This document shows, one piece after another, positions 1 to 9,397 of a stretch of 64,000 bases of DNA. Origin of the DNA: an uncultured Myxococcaceae bacterium. Its GTDB lineage: Bacteria; Myxococcota_A; Polyangia; Polyangiales; Ga0077539. Each line of letters begins with the position of its first letter. Position 1 is the first letter of the stretch. The notes under the pieces are model-generated. The model saw nothing but the letters and a program-made list of their open reading frames with translations, was not told where the DNA came from and made no database searches. The translations under genes and the position numbers were made by a program. The stretch is taken from positions 1-64,000 of the forward strand of contig CAMFHP010000013.1 of the NCBI GenBank assembly GCA_945952225.1, given 5' to 3'.

Positions 1-1354
1 CCTCGACGACGGTGGGCTGCGCGGGCGTCTCGACGACGGTGGGCTGCGCGGGCGCCTCGACGACGGTGGGCTGCGCGGGCGTCTCGACGACGGTGGGCTG
101 CGCGGGCGCAGGCGTGACCGTCGGCGCAGCGTTCACAACGGGGGAGGGCGAGGGGCGGAGGCGGAGCGCGAGGGCCGCGACGGCGGCGAGGGCGAGCACG
201 GCGAGGAGCACCGCGGGGAGCGCGCGACGCGGAGCCGGTGCGGGCAGCGGCGCGGTCTCCGTGGCGTTCGGAGCGGCCGCGCGCACGCCCGACTGCGACG
301 GCGCGGAGGGCGTGAGCGACACTTCGGGCGCGGTGGTGGGCTGCGGGATCTGGGACGGAGGCGGCGTAGGGAGCGACGCGACCTCGCTCGCGAGACGTGC
401 GGCGAAGGGGTTCTCGCGCGGAGGCTCCGGGGCGGCCACGGGGGTGAAGGTCCACGTGGCGACGGGTTCGGCGTCGAGGGGCGCGCGCACCTCGGGCAGC
501 GCGAGGAGCGCGGTGAGTTGAGCGCGGAGCTCGCCGGCGTCGGCGGGGCGCTCGACGGCGTCTTTCGAGAGGCAGCGGTCGATGAGCGCCGCGAGGCGCG
601 GGTCGACGTGGGGCGCGAGGTCGACCACGGGCAGGTGGGGCTCGCGGCACGCGCGCAGCAGCACCGCCGCGATGGTGTCTCCGTCGAAGGGAAAGCGCCC
701 CACCACCACCTGGTAGAGCATCGCGCCGAGCGACCACACATCGGAGACCGGGCGCGAGAAGCGCGCGTCGATCGACTGCTCCGGGGCCATGTAATACACG
801 GTGCCGAGGCACTGGCCTTCGAGCGTGGCCTTCGTCGCCTCGTTGCTGTCGCGCGCGATGCCCAGGTCGAGGAGCCGCACGCGCTCACCCCCATCGGCCG
901 TGCGTTCGAGAAAGAGGTTCTCGGGCTTGAGGTCGCGGTGCACCACGTCCTTCGCGTGGGCCGCGGCGAGCGGGTCGAGCGCGCTCACGATCCAGTCGAC
1001 GCACTGCCCCTGCGTGACGCCGCCTGCGTACACGCGCTCGGCCATGTTCGCGCCCTGCAGAAGCTCCATCGCGAGGTACGGCACGGGCCCGTCAGGCGTC
1101 GCGTGGAGGCCCGCGTCGTACACCTGCACGATGCCCGGGTGCCCGATGCGCGCGCCCAGTCGCACCTCGCGCAGAAAGCGCTCCAGCGTGGCCTCGCTGC
1201 GCGCGAGCCGCCGGTCGAGCACCTTGAGCGCCACCCGCTGCGTCGTGAGCAGGTGCCGCGCGACGTAGAGCTCTCCCATGCCGCCCGTCGCCAGGTGCCG
1301 CTCGATCTCGTACTTGTCTCCCACGACGCGCGAGGGGTCCGGCGATCCCGCCAT
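1..1354 (-). CDS. Transmembrane Ser/Thr protein kinase (C-terminus beyond window)
   Basis: Hanks-type protein kinase; 451 codons are visible and the gene runs off the left edge. From ATG at 1354: glycine loop near residues 21-30 (TGGMGELYVA), Lys44 in VALKVL, catalytic loop VVHRDLKPEN with Asp141, metal-binding motif DLG (163-165) in place of DFG, and activation-segment end GTVYYMAPEQ. A single hydrophobic helix follows at about 378-396 (DNA 177-222), so the kinase lies in the cytoplasm and the C-terminal part outside the membrane. The visible outer part is a run of 9-residue VETPAQPTV-type repeats. By family knowledge it phosphorylates Ser/Thr on regulators, often FHA partners; no substrate can be read here. 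It is 173 bases downstream of the YkgJ-type gene on the same strand. DLG is a known variant in bacterial kinases and does not imply inactivity. Confidence 0.93.
   Translation of the reverse strand, partial: MAGSPDPSRVVGDKYEIERHLATGGMGELYVARHLLTTQRVALKVLDRRLARSEATLERFLREVRLGARIGHPGIVQVYDAGLHATPDGPVPYLAMELLQGANMAERVYAGGVTQGQCVDWIVSALDPLAAAHAKDVVHRDLKPENLFLERTADGGERVRLLDLGIARDSNEATKATLEGQCLGTVYYMAPEQSIDARFSRPVSDVWSLGAMLYQVVVGRFPFDGDTIAAVLLRACREPHLPVVDLAPHVDPRLAALIDRCLSKDAVERPADAGELRAQLTALLALPEVRAPLDAEPVATWTFTPVAAPEPPRENPFAARLASEVASLPTPPPSQIPQPTTAPEVSLTPSAPSQSGVRAAAPNATETAPLPAPAPRRALPAVLLAVLALAAVAALALRLRPSPSPVVNAAPTVTPAPAQPTVVETPAQPTVVEAPAQPTVVETPAQPTVVE
2..112. repeat. 27-bp in-frame tandem repeat, about four copies
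   Basis: Four near-identical 27-base units differ mainly at one base (gtctcg against gcctcg), giving VVETPAQPT or VVEAPAQPT in the kinase's extracytoplasmic part. The unit is a multiple of three and lies in frame, so it is a coding low-complexity repeat, probably a wall or periplasm-spanning stalk. Copy number may vary between strains. Confidence 0.9.
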
Positions 1355-1527
1355 GTGCACCACGCCGCGTGCGGCGCCTCCACTGCTTCGATGCCACGAC
1401 TCGGCAAGGGGTGTCGACACGTTCTGCGCCTCTCGGTCACCCTACGGCGCACCTCGCTACGACGGATTTTCTTCGTCGGTAACCGCCACGCCCGTTGCCC
1501 GAAGGGCCGCGCACATTCGCGCGTCGC

Positions 1528-1857
1528 TCAGATTGGCAGCCCCTGCTCGCGACGGGCGCGGAGGCAGCCCTCGGAGCCCGCCTCCACCCGCCTGCACGGC
1601 GCCGGGCGCAGCGCGTAGATCTCGCAGCGCACCTTGCGCCCGAGGCCTCCCTTGAGCGCCGCGCATCGGTGACCCGCATCGAGCTTGAGGTGCGCGTGGC
1701 CGTCGTCGTTGAACACCACGTAGCGCTCGACGATCTTGGGGTGCTTGAGCAGCGCGTCGCGCGGGGTGACGGTCACGTACTCGGTGTAGCCCTCGGCCCT
1801 GTTTTCAAGGGGGTTCACGCAACATGCGCCGCAGCGGGTGCAGTCGTAGTCGGCCAT
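1528..1857 (-). CDS. YkgJ-family Cys-cluster protein
   Basis: 109 residues from ATG 1857 (MADYDCTRCGACC). The N-terminal CTRCGACC and the later Cys residues in HRCAAL, VRCEIY and APCRRVEAGSEGC are the pattern of the YkgJ/UPF0153 zinc- or iron-binding cluster family, whose function is unsettled. Longer upstream in-frame starts would add an Arg-rich leader overlapping pyrB, so the short start is preferred. It lies 10 bases downstream of pyrB and is likely its last operon member. The link to pyrimidine synthesis is positional only. Confidence 0.85.
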   Translation of the reverse strand: MADYDCTRCGACCVNPLENRAEGYTEYVTVTPRDALLKHPKIVERYVVFNDDGHAHLKLDAGHRCAALKGGLGRKVRCEIYALRPAPCRRVEAGSEGCLRARREQGLPI

Positions 1858-1867
1858 CGTTCGACGC

Positions 1868-2806
1868 TCAGGCGAGGGGGCTCTGCCCGGCCTCGGCGGC
1901 GAGCAGATAGAGCACCGCCATGCGAACCGCCACCCCCGCCTCGACCTGATCGAGGATCGCCGAGCGCGGACCATCGGCGATGTCGCTGTCGATCTCGACG
2001 CCGCGGTTCATGGGTCCCGGGTGCATCACGATGGCGTCGGGCTTCGCCCGCGAGAGGATGCGCGCGTTGAGCCCGAAGGTGCGCGCGTACTCGCGCGTCG
2101 ACGGAATGAGCGCCTCCGTGAGCCGCTCGCGCTGGATGCGCAGCATCATCACCACGTCGGCCCCCTCGACCGCGCGCCCGAGGTCGTCGAACACCTCGAC
2201 GCCGTACGCTTCGAAGCCCACGGGGAGCAGCGTTCGCGGCGCGCACACGCGCACCTTCGCGCCGAGGCGCGTGAGCAGCAGCGCGTTGCTGCGGGCCACG
2301 CGCGAGTGGGCGATGTCGCCGGCGATGGTGACCACGAGGTCGGCGAGGCGTCCCTTCGCGCGGCGGATGGTGAACGCGTCGAGGAGCGCCTGCGTGGGGT
2401 GCTCGTGCGTGCCGTCGCCGGCGTTCACGACGGCGGCGCGGGTGTGGCGCGCGATGAAGTGCGGCGCGCCCGACGAGGCGTGACGGACCACGAGCACGTC
2501 GGGGTGCATGGCTTCGAGGTTCTTCACCGTGTCGAGGAGCGACTCGCCCTTCGACACGCTCGACGCGCTGACGGAGATGTTCACCACGTCGCCCGAGAGG
2601 CGCTTGCCCGCGATCTCGAAGCTGGTGCGCGTGCGCGTGCTGGCCTCGTAGAAGAGGTTGATCACGGTCTTGCCGCGCAGCGTGGGCACCTTGCGAACGC
2701 GCCGCTTCGACACGTCGAAGAAGACCTCGGCGGTGTCGAGAAACTGCACGATGTCGCGCACGGAGAGGTCTTCGATGCCCAGGAGGTGTCGCAGCGGCGC
2801 CGTCAT
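1868..2806 (-). CDS. pyrB: Aspartate carbamoyltransferase catalytic subunit
   Basis: Joins carbamoyl phosphate and L-aspartate to N-carbamoyl-aspartate, the committed step of pyrimidine synthesis, in the cytoplasm. 312 residues, normal for the family. Signature features: carbamoyl-phosphate site STRTRTSFE (56-64), the 80s-loop Ser/Lys region (SVSKGES), HPTQ (136-139), and [13 protein letters not shown] near the C-terminus, part of the aspartate site. It follows pyrR by 55 bases on the same strand, the common pyrR-pyrB order. No pyrC or pyrI follows in this window; a Cys-cluster gene takes that place. Confidence 0.97.
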   Translation of the reverse strand: MTAPLRHLLGIEDLSVRDIVQFLDTAEVFFDVSKRRVRKVPTLRGKTVINLFYEASTRTRTSFEIAGKRLSGDVVNISVSASSVSKGESLLDTVKNLEAMHPDVLVVRHASSGAPHFIARHTRAAVVNAGDGTHEHPTQALLDAFTIRRAKGRLADLVVTIAGDIAHSRVARSNALLLTRLGAKVRVCAPRTLLPVGFEAYGVEVFDDLGRAVEGADVVMMLRIQRERLTEALIPSTREYARTFGLNARILSRAKPDAIVMHPGPMNRGVEIDSDIADGPRSAILDQVEAGVAVRMAVLYLLAAEAGQSPLA

Positions 2807-2861
2807 CGCGGGCGCGACCCTACGGCCATCGCGGCCGGGTGGGAAGCTTCGCGCGGGACCG

Positions 2862-3422
2862 TCACCGAAGCGACGCGCGCACCTGCACGCGGTCTGCGCA
2901 CCCCTCGGCGTCGACCACCACGTCGACGCGCTCGTCGCGCGCGGTCTCGATCGTGCGGCCCACGTAGTCGGGGTGGATGGGGAGCTCCCGATGACCGCGG
3001 TCGATGAGGGCCGCGAGCTGGATCGCGCGGGGGCGGCCGTAGTCCATGATGGCGTCGATGGCGGCGCGCGTCGTGCGGCCCGTGAAGAGCACGTCGTCGA
3101 CGAGCACGATCACGTAGTCCTCGACGGGAAAGTGAATCTCGCTGCGGCCGATGTGGGGCGTCGGGAGCGCCGTCGCCGCATCGTCGCGGTAGAGGGTGAT
3201 GTCCACCGCGCCCACGGGCACCTCGCGGCGCTCGATCTCGTGGAGCAGCGCGCGCAGCCGTGCGGCGAGGGGCACACCTCCGCGGCGCACCCCCACGAGG
3301 GCCACGCCCGCGGTGCCGCGGTTCCGTTCGGCGATCTCACCGGCCATGCGCCGCAGGGCGCGGGCGATCTCCTGGTCGTCGAGCACGAGCCGCGCACCGG
3401 CGGCCGGAGGAATGGACGTCAT
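2862..3422 (-). CDS. pyrR: PyrR: pyrimidine operon regulator / uracil phosphoribosyltransferase
   Basis: 186 residues from ATG 3422, matching the usual length of about 180; upstream in-frame starts would add an untypical Arg-rich extension. PRPP-binding motif [17 protein letters not shown] lies at 105-121. PyrR family members bind pyr mRNA leaders (attenuation) or act as UPRTase. I could not identify a convincing PyrR-type anti-terminator in the 173 bases upstream, so the regulatory mode here is open. First gene of the pyrR-pyrB-ykgJ-like unit, diverging from the response-regulator gene. Confidence 0.95.
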   Translation of the reverse strand: MTSIPPAAGARLVLDDQEIARALRRMAGEIAERNRGTAGVALVGVRRGGVPLAARLRALLHEIERREVPVGAVDITLYRDDAATALPTPHIGRSEIHFPVEDYVIVLVDDVLFTGRTTRAAIDAIMDYGRPRAIQLAALIDRGHRELPIHPDYVGRTIETARDERVDVVVDAEGCADRVQVRASLR

Positions 3423-3554
3423 CGCAGGTCCCATGGACCCCGTCATCGCGAGAGTGCGCCGGGGGTTCTCGCCACGGAGCATATCCGAAGCGCACGGAGG
3501 TCCGACGCGTCCGATGCCCCGCGGAGATTTGTAGGGGACCGCGCGGCGCGCGCC

Positions 3555-3583
3555 TTGACCCGCGTGCGAGCGTCGCGATACCC
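3555..3583 (+). promoter_or_regulatory. Possible sigma-70-type promoter of the response-regulator gene
   Basis: TTGACC at 3555-3560 is followed after 16 bases by GATACC at 3577-3582, in the otherwise GC-rich space before ATG 3596. The -35 box is good and the -10 box partial, so this is a reading by eye. Confidence 0.35.
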
Positions 3584-3595
3584 CCATTGCCGTCT

Positions 3596-5173
3596 ATGGG
3601 CCGACGCGTCCTGGTCGTTGATGACAGCGCGACCCTGCGTCGGATCATGCGTTCGGCGTTGGAGGGCGCGGGCTACACCGTCGACCACGCGGTTGATGGG
3701 GCCGACGCGCTCGAGCGCATCCAGCGCGACCGCTACGACCTCGTGGTGCTCGACTTCGTGATGCCTCGCCTCAACGGCTATCAGGTGGCCCAGGCGATGC
3801 GCGCGACGCCCGCGTTTCAACGCACGCCGCTGGTGCTCGTGTCGGCGAAGGCCGAGCAGATCGGCGAGCGCTTCGTGGCCCAGATGGGCGCGGTGGGCGT
3901 GATCCAGAAGCCCTTTGCGCCGCGGTCGCTCGTCGAGGTCGTGGGTCGCGCGCTCGGCTCCCCGGAGCCCGCGCACGAAGACCCCTTCGCGGGCCTGCTC
4001 GACGAGGTCGAGACGGGCTCGCACGCCAACCCCGATCAGCGCTTTCACGACGCGCGCACGGTGGCGCTCCGTGACTTCGGTCCGTCGGTGAAGGCCGCCG
4101 CGGCCGCGCAGCTCGCCGCCGCCCGCGAGACCGCGAAGCCGCCGCCTCCGCCGCCCGCTACGCCCTCGGTGATCGCCCGCGCGCCGGCCGCGTCGGGCAC
4201 CCATCCCACGCAGGCTGTTGCACCGCAGACGGCGCCCTCGAAGGCCCTCATCGAAGCGGCCCACGCGCGCTTCACCGAGCTCCTCGCGAAGGACCTCGTG
4301 CCCGCGTTTCAAGACGTCGCCGGGCCGCGCATGGAGGTCCACGAAGAGGCCGTCGTGCAGCTCCTGCGGTTCTACCTCACGGCCTCGCGCGTCGCGCAGC
4401 TCCACCGGGAGCTCCGACCGTTGGAGGCCGGGCTCCGCGGCAACGTCGTGCTCGACGGGCTCATCGAGTCGGTGCCGCTGGGCGAGGTGTTTCAGCTCCT
4501 CGCGTTCCAGTCGCAGACGGGGCTGCTCGTCGTCGACCGCGGGGGAGAGTCGCCCATGTCGGTGACCTTCGCGCTGCGCAACGGGCGCATCGATCTCGCG
4601 GCCGGGCGCTCGATGCCCACGGAGTTTCGCCTCGGGCGCTACCTCGTCGAGATGGGGGTGGTGACCCGCGCGCACATCGACGCGGTGATCGACTCGCTCA
4701 CGGGCCAGCGCGTGCTGCTCGGACAGGCCCTCGTGAACGGTGGCTTCATTCGCGAGGCCGACCTCGAACGCGCCCTCGAACGCCAGTCGTGCGAGCTGCT
4801 CTACGAGGTGGTGCGATGGAACGGCGGGCGCTTCCGTTTCGAAGCGGGATCGACGCTGCCCGAGGCCCAGTTCGCGCGTCTCGGTCTGCCGAGCGAGGGC
4901 TTCGTGCTCGAAGGCTACCGACGCCTCGACGAGTGGAAGCTCATCGGCGACTACCTCCCCGACGAGCGCGCGGTGCTGGTGCGCGATGAGTCCGTGGTGT
5001 CGGCGCTGCCGCGCGGGGAGCTCCCGCTCCACGACCAGCGCGTGCTCGATGCGATCGACGGGCGACGCTCGCTGCGCGACCTCGTCGACCACGTGAACAT
5101 GAGCTCCTTCGACGCGTGCAAGATCGTCTACCGGTTGCTCCAGGCGCGGCTCGTCGCACCCTCGGCGGCGTAG
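3596..5173 (+). CDS. Response regulator with DUF4388 (PATAN-like) output
   Basis: 525 residues from ATG 3596. Residues 1-125 form a receiver domain: acidic pair Asp9/Asp10, phospho-acceptor Asp53 (VLDFVMP), Ser83 and Lys105 (GVIQKPF). A Pro/Ala-rich linker follows (about 135-220), then a helical stretch and a DUF4388 domain starting near residue 283 ([19 protein letters not shown]). The C-terminal third ([19 protein letters not shown]) resembles the adaptor segments that follow DUF4388 in other delta-type regulators. There is no DNA-binding domain, so output is probably by protein contact. No histidine kinase is adjacent. The upstream in-frame extension is untypical and is rejected. Confidence 0.9.
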   Translation: MGRRVLVVDDSATLRRIMRSALEGAGYTVDHAVDGADALERIQRDRYDLVVLDFVMPRLNGYQVAQAMRATPAFQRTPLVLVSAKAEQIGERFVAQMGAVGVIQKPFAPRSLVEVVGRALGSPEPAHEDPFAGLLDEVETGSHANPDQRFHDARTVALRDFGPSVKAAAAAQLAAARETAKPPPPPPATPSVIARAPAASGTHPTQAVAPQTAPSKALIEAAHARFTELLAKDLVPAFQDVAGPRMEVHEEAVVQLLRFYLTASRVAQLHRELRPLEAGLRGNVVLDGLIESVPLGEVFQLLAFQSQTGLLVVDRGGESPMSVTFALRNGRIDLAAGRSMPTEFRLGRYLVEMGVVTRAHIDAVIDSLTGQRVLLGQALVNGGFIREADLERALERQSCELLYEVVRWNGGRFRFEAGSTLPEAQFARLGLPSEGFVLEGYRRLDEWKLIGDYLPDERAVLVRDESVVSALPRGELPLHDQRVLDAIDGRRSLRDLVDHVNMSSFDACKIVYRLLQARLVAPSAA

Positions 5174-5210
5174 CGGCGGTCACGAAGTTGCGCGGTGCCG
5201 TGACGGGTGC

Positions 5211-5239
5211 TTGACGCCGCGCAAGACCTTCCGTAGCTT
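5211..5239 (+). promoter_or_regulatory. Probable sigma-70-type promoter of rplU-rpmA
   Basis: TTGACG at 5211-5216 and TAGCTT at 5234-5239 are separated by 17 bases. The position, about 70 bases before the rplU start, suits a ribosomal-protein promoter. Judged by eye only. Confidence 0.55.
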
Positions 5240-5295
5240 CCGCCCCCCCTTCCGTCGGCGTCGTTGGGAATTGCCTCAACGGGCCGGGACAACCT

Positions 5296-5300
5296 GGAGG
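5296..5300 (+). promoter_or_regulatory. Shine-Dalgarno GGAGG that fixes the rplU start
   Basis: GGAGG sits 6 bases before ATG 5307 and selects this start over the longer in-frame alternative near 5211, which begins inside the promoter. Confidence 0.8.
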
Positions 5301-5306
5301 AATCTC

Positions 5307-5618
5307 ATGTACGCCGTCATCCAGACGGGTGGAAAGCAGTACCGCGTGGCCCCGGGCGATCGACTCCGCGTCGAGAAGCTCGCGGGTGACCGTGGCGCCA
5401 CCGTCACCTTCGACAACGTTCTCATGGTCGGTGGCGAGGGCTCGTTCCGCGTGGGCAAGCCCACGGTCGCGGGCGTCAAGGTCACCGCGCAGATCACCGC
5501 GCAGGACCGCGCGAAGAAGATCATCGTCTTCAAGTTCAAGCGCCGGAAGAACTACCGCCGCAAGCACGGTCACCGGCAGTACTACACCGAACTCCAGATC
5601 ACCGGCATCGAGGGCTGA
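5307..5618 (+). CDS. rplU: 50S ribosomal protein bL21
   Basis: 103 residues beginning [14 protein letters not shown], the diagnostic L21 N-terminus; the C-terminal [16 protein letters not shown] basic stretch binds 23S rRNA. Length is exactly typical. It is followed after 6 bases by rpmA, the near-universal rplU-rpmA pair. The obgE gene that often comes third is absent here; the next gene is convergent. Confidence 0.99.
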   Translation: MYAVIQTGGKQYRVAPGDRLRVEKLAGDRGATVTFDNVLMVGGEGSFRVGKPTVAGVKVTAQITAQDRAKKIIVFKFKRRKNYRRKHGHRQYYTELQITGIEG

Positions 5619-5624
5619 AGCGCC

Positions 5625-5906
5625 ATGGCACACAAAAAGGGTCAAGGATCGTCTCGCAACGGCCGTGACAGCAGCGCCCAGTTTCGCGGCATCAAGGCCT
5701 TCGGCGGCGAAGAAGTCCGCGCCGGCAACATCATCGTTCGCCAGGTGGGCAGCCTCTTCCACGCGGGTCGCAACGTCGGCACCGGCAAGGACTACACGCT
5801 CTTCGCCCTCGTCGACGGCGTCGTGAAGTTCGAGCGCAAGGGCCGCGACCGTCAGAAGGTCACCGTGGTGCCCTTCGTCGACGCGACCGCCACCGCCGCC
5901 TCCTGA
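5625..5906 (+). CDS. rpmA: 50S ribosomal protein bL27
   Basis: 93 residues beginning [16 protein letters not shown], the standard L27 N-terminus whose tail reaches the peptidyl-transferase centre. There is no N-terminal extension needing cleavage as in Firmicutes. It is co-transcribed with rplU. The C-terminal [10 protein letters not shown] tail is slightly longer than in E. coli. Confidence 0.99.
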   Translation: MAHKKGQGSSRNGRDSSAQFRGIKAFGGEEVRAGNIIVRQVGSLFHAGRNVGTGKDYTLFALVDGVVKFERKGRDRQKVTVVPFVDATATAAS

Positions 5907-5912
5907 TCGCAC

Positions 5913-5935
5913 GGGCGGCGCACCTCGCGCTGCCC
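5913..5935. terminator. Hairpin between convergent rpmA and phosphoesterase genes
   Basis: Arms GGGCGGCGC (5913-5921) and GCGCTGCCC (5927-5935) pair over 9 bases with one G-U, around the loop ACCTC. It begins 7 bases after the rpmA stop and ends 13 bases before the converging gene's stop. There is no T-run, so a bidirectional GC-rich terminator is a fair guess but not certain. Confidence 0.5.
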
Positions 5936-5948
5936 CCGCATCCTCCGC

Positions 5949-6698
5949 CTACGCGCCGTGTCCTGCGGCGCGCACCTTCGACAGCCTCCCCACTTCGATC
6001 GCCTTCGCGCCCACGATCACCGTGACCGTGACCTCGCGCGCATCGGCGAGGCGCAGGAGTTCTTCGCTGTGATCGTCGCGACGGAGGTCTCCTCCGCGCG
6101 CGAGGGGCGCCAGCGCGGGCAGGCAGAGCAGCCCCGGCGCCTCGGCGAAGGCGGGAACGCGCGCGCGGGCGCCGGCACGGTCGTCGAGCGAGAGCGCGGG
6201 GTGCAGATGCCCGAGCACGAGCCGTCCGCCGCGGGCGAGGGCCCGGTCGCGCTCGTCGCGGAGCACCTCCAACGGTTCATCGCCGTGGAGCACCGTGTGG
6301 GCGCCCACGCGCCATCGTTCGGCCACGGTGACCCCGCGCTTCGCGAGCAGGTCGTCGCTCCCGCGGTCGTGGTTGCCGGGCACCACCACGAGCGCGCGCG
6401 TTCCCATCGCGTGAAGGAGCCGGTCGAGGGGCGAGCGCACGCCATCGCGCGCCGCGAACGCAGGACGCCCGTGCACGAGGTCACCCGCGACGATCACCGT
6501 GTCGACCTCCACCGCCGCGAGCAGCGCACCCACCCGCGCGAGGAGCGCGTCGTCGCCCTGCGAGGGCAGCGTGTAGCCCCGCTTCTGGAGCGTCTGCACG
6601 TAGCCCGCGTGGAGGTCGGCCACCACGAGCGCGCGCGCCGACGGAACGTACGCACCGCCCGGCGCGAGGAGCGTCACGTCGTCGTGGCGAACGATCAC
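5949..6698 (-). CDS. pdeM: PdeM-like metallophosphoesterase (ligase-associated DNA repair)
   Basis: 249 residues from GTG 6698, which overlaps the helicase stop as GTGA. Calcineurin-type phosphoesterase motifs are all present: VVADLHAGY (D-x-H), IVAGDLVHG (GD), VPGNHDRG (GNHD) and LGHLHPAL (GHxH), giving a two-metal site. In many bacteria a protein of this type (PdeM) sits in the ligase-associated DNA damage response set with an Lhr-type helicase, an exonuclease and a ligase. Here only the helicase and phosphoesterase are adjacent. It is likely a cytoplasmic nuclease or phosphatase; the substrate cannot be deduced. Confidence 0.87.
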   Translation of the reverse strand: MIVRHDDVTLLAPGGAYVPSARALVVADLHAGYVQTLQKRGYTLPSQGDDALLARVGALLAAVEVDTVIVAGDLVHGRPAFAARDGVRSPLDRLLHAMGTRALVVVPGNHDRGSDDLLAKRGVTVAERWRVGAHTVLHGDEPLEVLRDERDRALARGGRLVLGHLHPALSLDDRAGARARVPAFAEAPGLLCLPALAPLARGGDLRRDDHSEELLRLADAREVTVTVIVGAKAIEVGRLSKVRAAGHGA

Positions 6699-9268
6699 GG
6701 CGCGTCGTCGAGCAGGGCCGAGGCGCGTTGAAAGAGCGCGTGCGCGGCGGCTTCGAGCGCGGCCTCGGGGTCGTCGGGCGCGACCGCATCGCGCATCGCC
6801 CACGCGAACACGGGAATGGCCAGCGGAGACGGTCCATCGAGCACGGCGCGTCGCAGCGGACGGCGCGCGAGGGCGGCGAGGCGACGCTCGGCGCGGGCGC
6901 CGTCGAGGGCCGTCCACACGGTGAAGCGCAGCGCGCGCAGGAGCACGTGCTCGGGGTCGTACTTGCGCAGCACGTCGTAGAGCAGTCCGGGCGTGACCGT
7001 GCCCCGTTGACGCTCGGGCGCCCAGAGCTGTGCGACGCGCGCCACCTCGCGAAAATAGGCCGCCGCGAGCACGCTGCCGTCGAGCGCGTCGAGCACGTCT
7101 TCGAAGAGTTCGTGCGGCGAGAACCACGCGCGAAGGGTCTCGTCGTCGGGCGCGCGATCGAGCCCCGCGAAGGTCACGCACGCGCACTCGTCGCTCACGG
7201 CCACCTCAGCGCCGAGACCCGTGGCCCGACGCGCGCGCACCGCCACCGCCCGCGCGATCACCTCGTTGGCCAGCGCGCCCGCGAGGGTGAGCGCCACGAC
7301 GTGCGTGCGTCCGCGCTCGCGCACCACCTCGACCACGAAGCGCGCCACCGTGGGGAGCGCCGACGCGCGCTGTTGCGCCCGCACGAGACGCAGCACGGCC
7401 CGCGCGTTGTCGTCGCCCGTCGAGAGCTTCGCGCGCACCGCGGCCACGGCCGTTCCGTCGTCGTCGCCGAGCGCATCGAGCGCGCTCCAGAGGGCCTCGC
7501 ACGCCGTCGCCACACGCTCGCTCTGCGCAGGCCGCGAGCCCGCCCACGACGGCAGCACGTTCTTGCCGCCCTTCGCGGGACGCACCTGCACCTCACCCGC
7601 GGAGAGCGAGGCCACGCGCCAGGTCTTCGCGCCGAGCACGAAGCAGTCGCCCACGTCGAGCATGCCCGCGAAGCGTCCGTCGATCTGACCCACGGAGAAC
7701 TCACCGTGACGCACGGGCACCACCACGTCGCCGACGATGGTTCCGACGGCCTGGAGGTAGCGACGCTCGGAGCGCTTGCCCGCGAGGGTCCACAGCGCGC
7801 CGTCGCTCACGATGCGCGCGAGCTCGGGATACGCCGCGAGGCCGTCGCCGCCCGTGCGGAGGTACGTGAGCACGTCGTCGAGGTCGTCGTCGTCGAGGTC
7901 GCGAAAGCTCCACGCGCGGCGCAGCGTGCGGGCGATCTCGTCGCGCGTGCACGGGCCGAGGGCGACGCGTGCGAGCACGGCCTGGGCGGCCACGTCGAGG
8001 TCGTAGGCGCGGAGGTCGACGTCTTCGAGGTCCCGCGCGCGAGAGGCCGTGAGCACCGCGGAGCAGCGCACGAGATCGAGTGCGCTCGTGGGCACGAGGG
8101 TCGCGCGCGGCGCGCATCCGGGTCGGTGATCGGCGCGACCTGCGGCCTGAAGCAATCGGGTCACCGAGGGCGGCGAGGCGAGCACCATCACGCGCGACAC
8201 CGCGGGCAGGTCGACGCCCGCTTCGAGTCCGCTCGTGGCGACCGCGGCGCGCAGGGAGCCATCGCCGAGACCCGCGGCCACCGCGGCGCGCTCCTCGGCA
8301 GAGAGCGATCCGTGAAAGCACGCGATGGCCATGCGCGCGGGGAGCACATCGCGGAGCGCGAGGGTCCACTGCTCGGCGCGCGCACGCGATCCCACGAAGA
8401 TCAGCGACGTGCCCTCGTGGCCCGCGAGCGAGCGCGCGACCGTCGCGAGCGCCTGACGCCAGAGCCATCCGCCCGACGGAAAGGCCGCGTCGAGCGGCGG
8501 GTCTGCGAGCGCGAGTTCGGCGTCGGCGCCTCCGCCCGCGGCGACCACCTCGGTGCCCTCGTCGACCCACGCGGCGAGCACCTCGACGGGGCGCACCGTG
8601 GCGCTCATCGCAATGCGTCGCGGAGCCCTTCGCCCGAGCCCTTCGAGGTACGCGTCGAGCACCGCGAGCGTGGTCGAGAAGAGGGCGCCGCGCTTGCCCG
8701 CCGCGAGCTGGTGCACCTCGTCGAGCACCACACACTCCACCGCGGAGAGCGTCTCGCGCGTGGGCGTCGCGAGCATCACCGCGAGGGTCTCGGGCGTGGT
8801 GATGAGCACCTCGGGCGGCGACCGTCGGAGCTTCGCGCGCTGCGTGCTCGTCGTGTCGCCCGTGCGCGCCGCGACGCGGAGCTTCGTGCCGAGCCCCTGC
8901 GCCATCTCGTCGAGGCGCGCGACGTGGCCGTCGACCAGCGCGCGCACCGGCGCCACGTAGAGGATTCGCACACTCGCAGGAGACGACGCCTCGGCCCGCA
9001 CGCGCTCGTCGAGCTGCGCGAGGAGCGGGAGCATCACGGCGGCGGTCTTGCCACTGCCCGTGGGCGCAAGGACAAGCCGCGGACCGTCGTGGGCGAGCGA
9101 GTCGAACACCGCGCGCTGCACCGGCGTCGGCGCGTGACCGCGCGCGTCGAGCCATGCGAGGGAGCGGGTGATGAAAGTGGGCGCGGTCACGTCACTCGCA
9201 CGCACCCGAACCTTGCGTCGCGGAGCGACACGTTCAGAATGCGGGGCCTGCATCGGGCGTCGCGCCAT
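6695..9268 (-). CDS. Lhr-type DEAD/DEAH-box helicase (ligase-associated)
   Basis: 857 residues, close to the Lhr core length. ATP-dependent helicase expected to unwind DNA or DNA-RNA hybrids in repair. Walker A APTGSGKT at 68-75; Walker B DEVH at 183-186; motif III SATVRP; helicase C motifs VATSGLEAGVDLP and LLQAAGRADHRPG; then the Lhr winged-helix/core region (KSERRYLQAVGTIVGDVVVP, VGQIDGRFAGMLDVGDCFVLGAKTWRV). Translationally coupled to the phosphoesterase by GTGA. No ligD, ligase or exonuclease neighbours exist in the window. A start six codons later (MQAPHSE) is also possible. Confidence 0.92.
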   Translation of the reverse strand: MARRPMQAPHSERVAPRRKVRVRASDVTAPTFITRSLAWLDARGHAPTPVQRAVFDSLAHDGPRLVLAPTGSGKTAAVMLPLLAQLDERVRAEASSPASVRILYVAPVRALVDGHVARLDEMAQGLGTKLRVAARTGDTTSTQRAKLRRSPPEVLITTPETLAVMLATPTRETLSAVECVVLDEVHQLAAGKRGALFSTTLAVLDAYLEGLGRRAPRRIAMSATVRPVEVLAAWVDEGTEVVAAGGGADAELALADPPLDAAFPSGGWLWRQALATVARSLAGHEGTSLIFVGSRARAEQWTLALRDVLPARMAIACFHGSLSAEERAAVAAGLGDGSLRAAVATSGLEAGVDLPAVSRVMVLASPPSVTRLLQAAGRADHRPGCAPRATLVPTSALDLVRCSAVLTASRARDLEDVDLRAYDLDVAAQAVLARVALGPCTRDEIARTLRRAWSFRDLDDDDLDDVLTYLRTGGDGLAAYPELARIVSDGALWTLAGKRSERRYLQAVGTIVGDVVVPVRHGEFSVGQIDGRFAGMLDVGDCFVLGAKTWRVASLSAGEVQVRPAKGGKNVLPSWAGSRPAQSERVATACEALWSALDALGDDDGTAVAAVRAKLSTGDDNARAVLRLVRAQQRASALPTVARFVVEVVRERGRTHVVALTLAGALANEVIARAVAVRARRATGLGAEVAVSDECACVTFAGLDRAPDDETLRAWFSPHELFEDVLDALDGSVLAAAYFREVARVAQLWAPERQRGTVTPGLLYDVLRKYDPEHVLLRALRFTVWTALDGARAERRLAALARRPLRRAVLDGPSPLAIPVFAWAMRDAVAPDDPEAALEAAAHALFQRASALLDDAP

Positions 9269-9397
9269 GACGGGGCCGACGTGTGTATCATCGCCGACGT
9301 GACGGATGAACAGCGGTCACGTCACGCGCTCAAGGTGTTAGGCTCCGACGCCGTTTCATGAACTCGACGGGACGCGAGAAAAGGGACCGAGGGGAAT

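Noticed and set aside
2-112. Regular direct repeats that could suggest a CRISPR array
   Set aside because: The units are 27 bp with no unique spacers, are in frame with the kinase gene and encode VETPAQPTV.
9298-9321. CGTGAC/GTCACG inverted repeat upstream of the small gene at 9398
   Set aside because: Six-base arms around 12 bases are expected by chance in GC-rich DNA and no regulator is adjacent.
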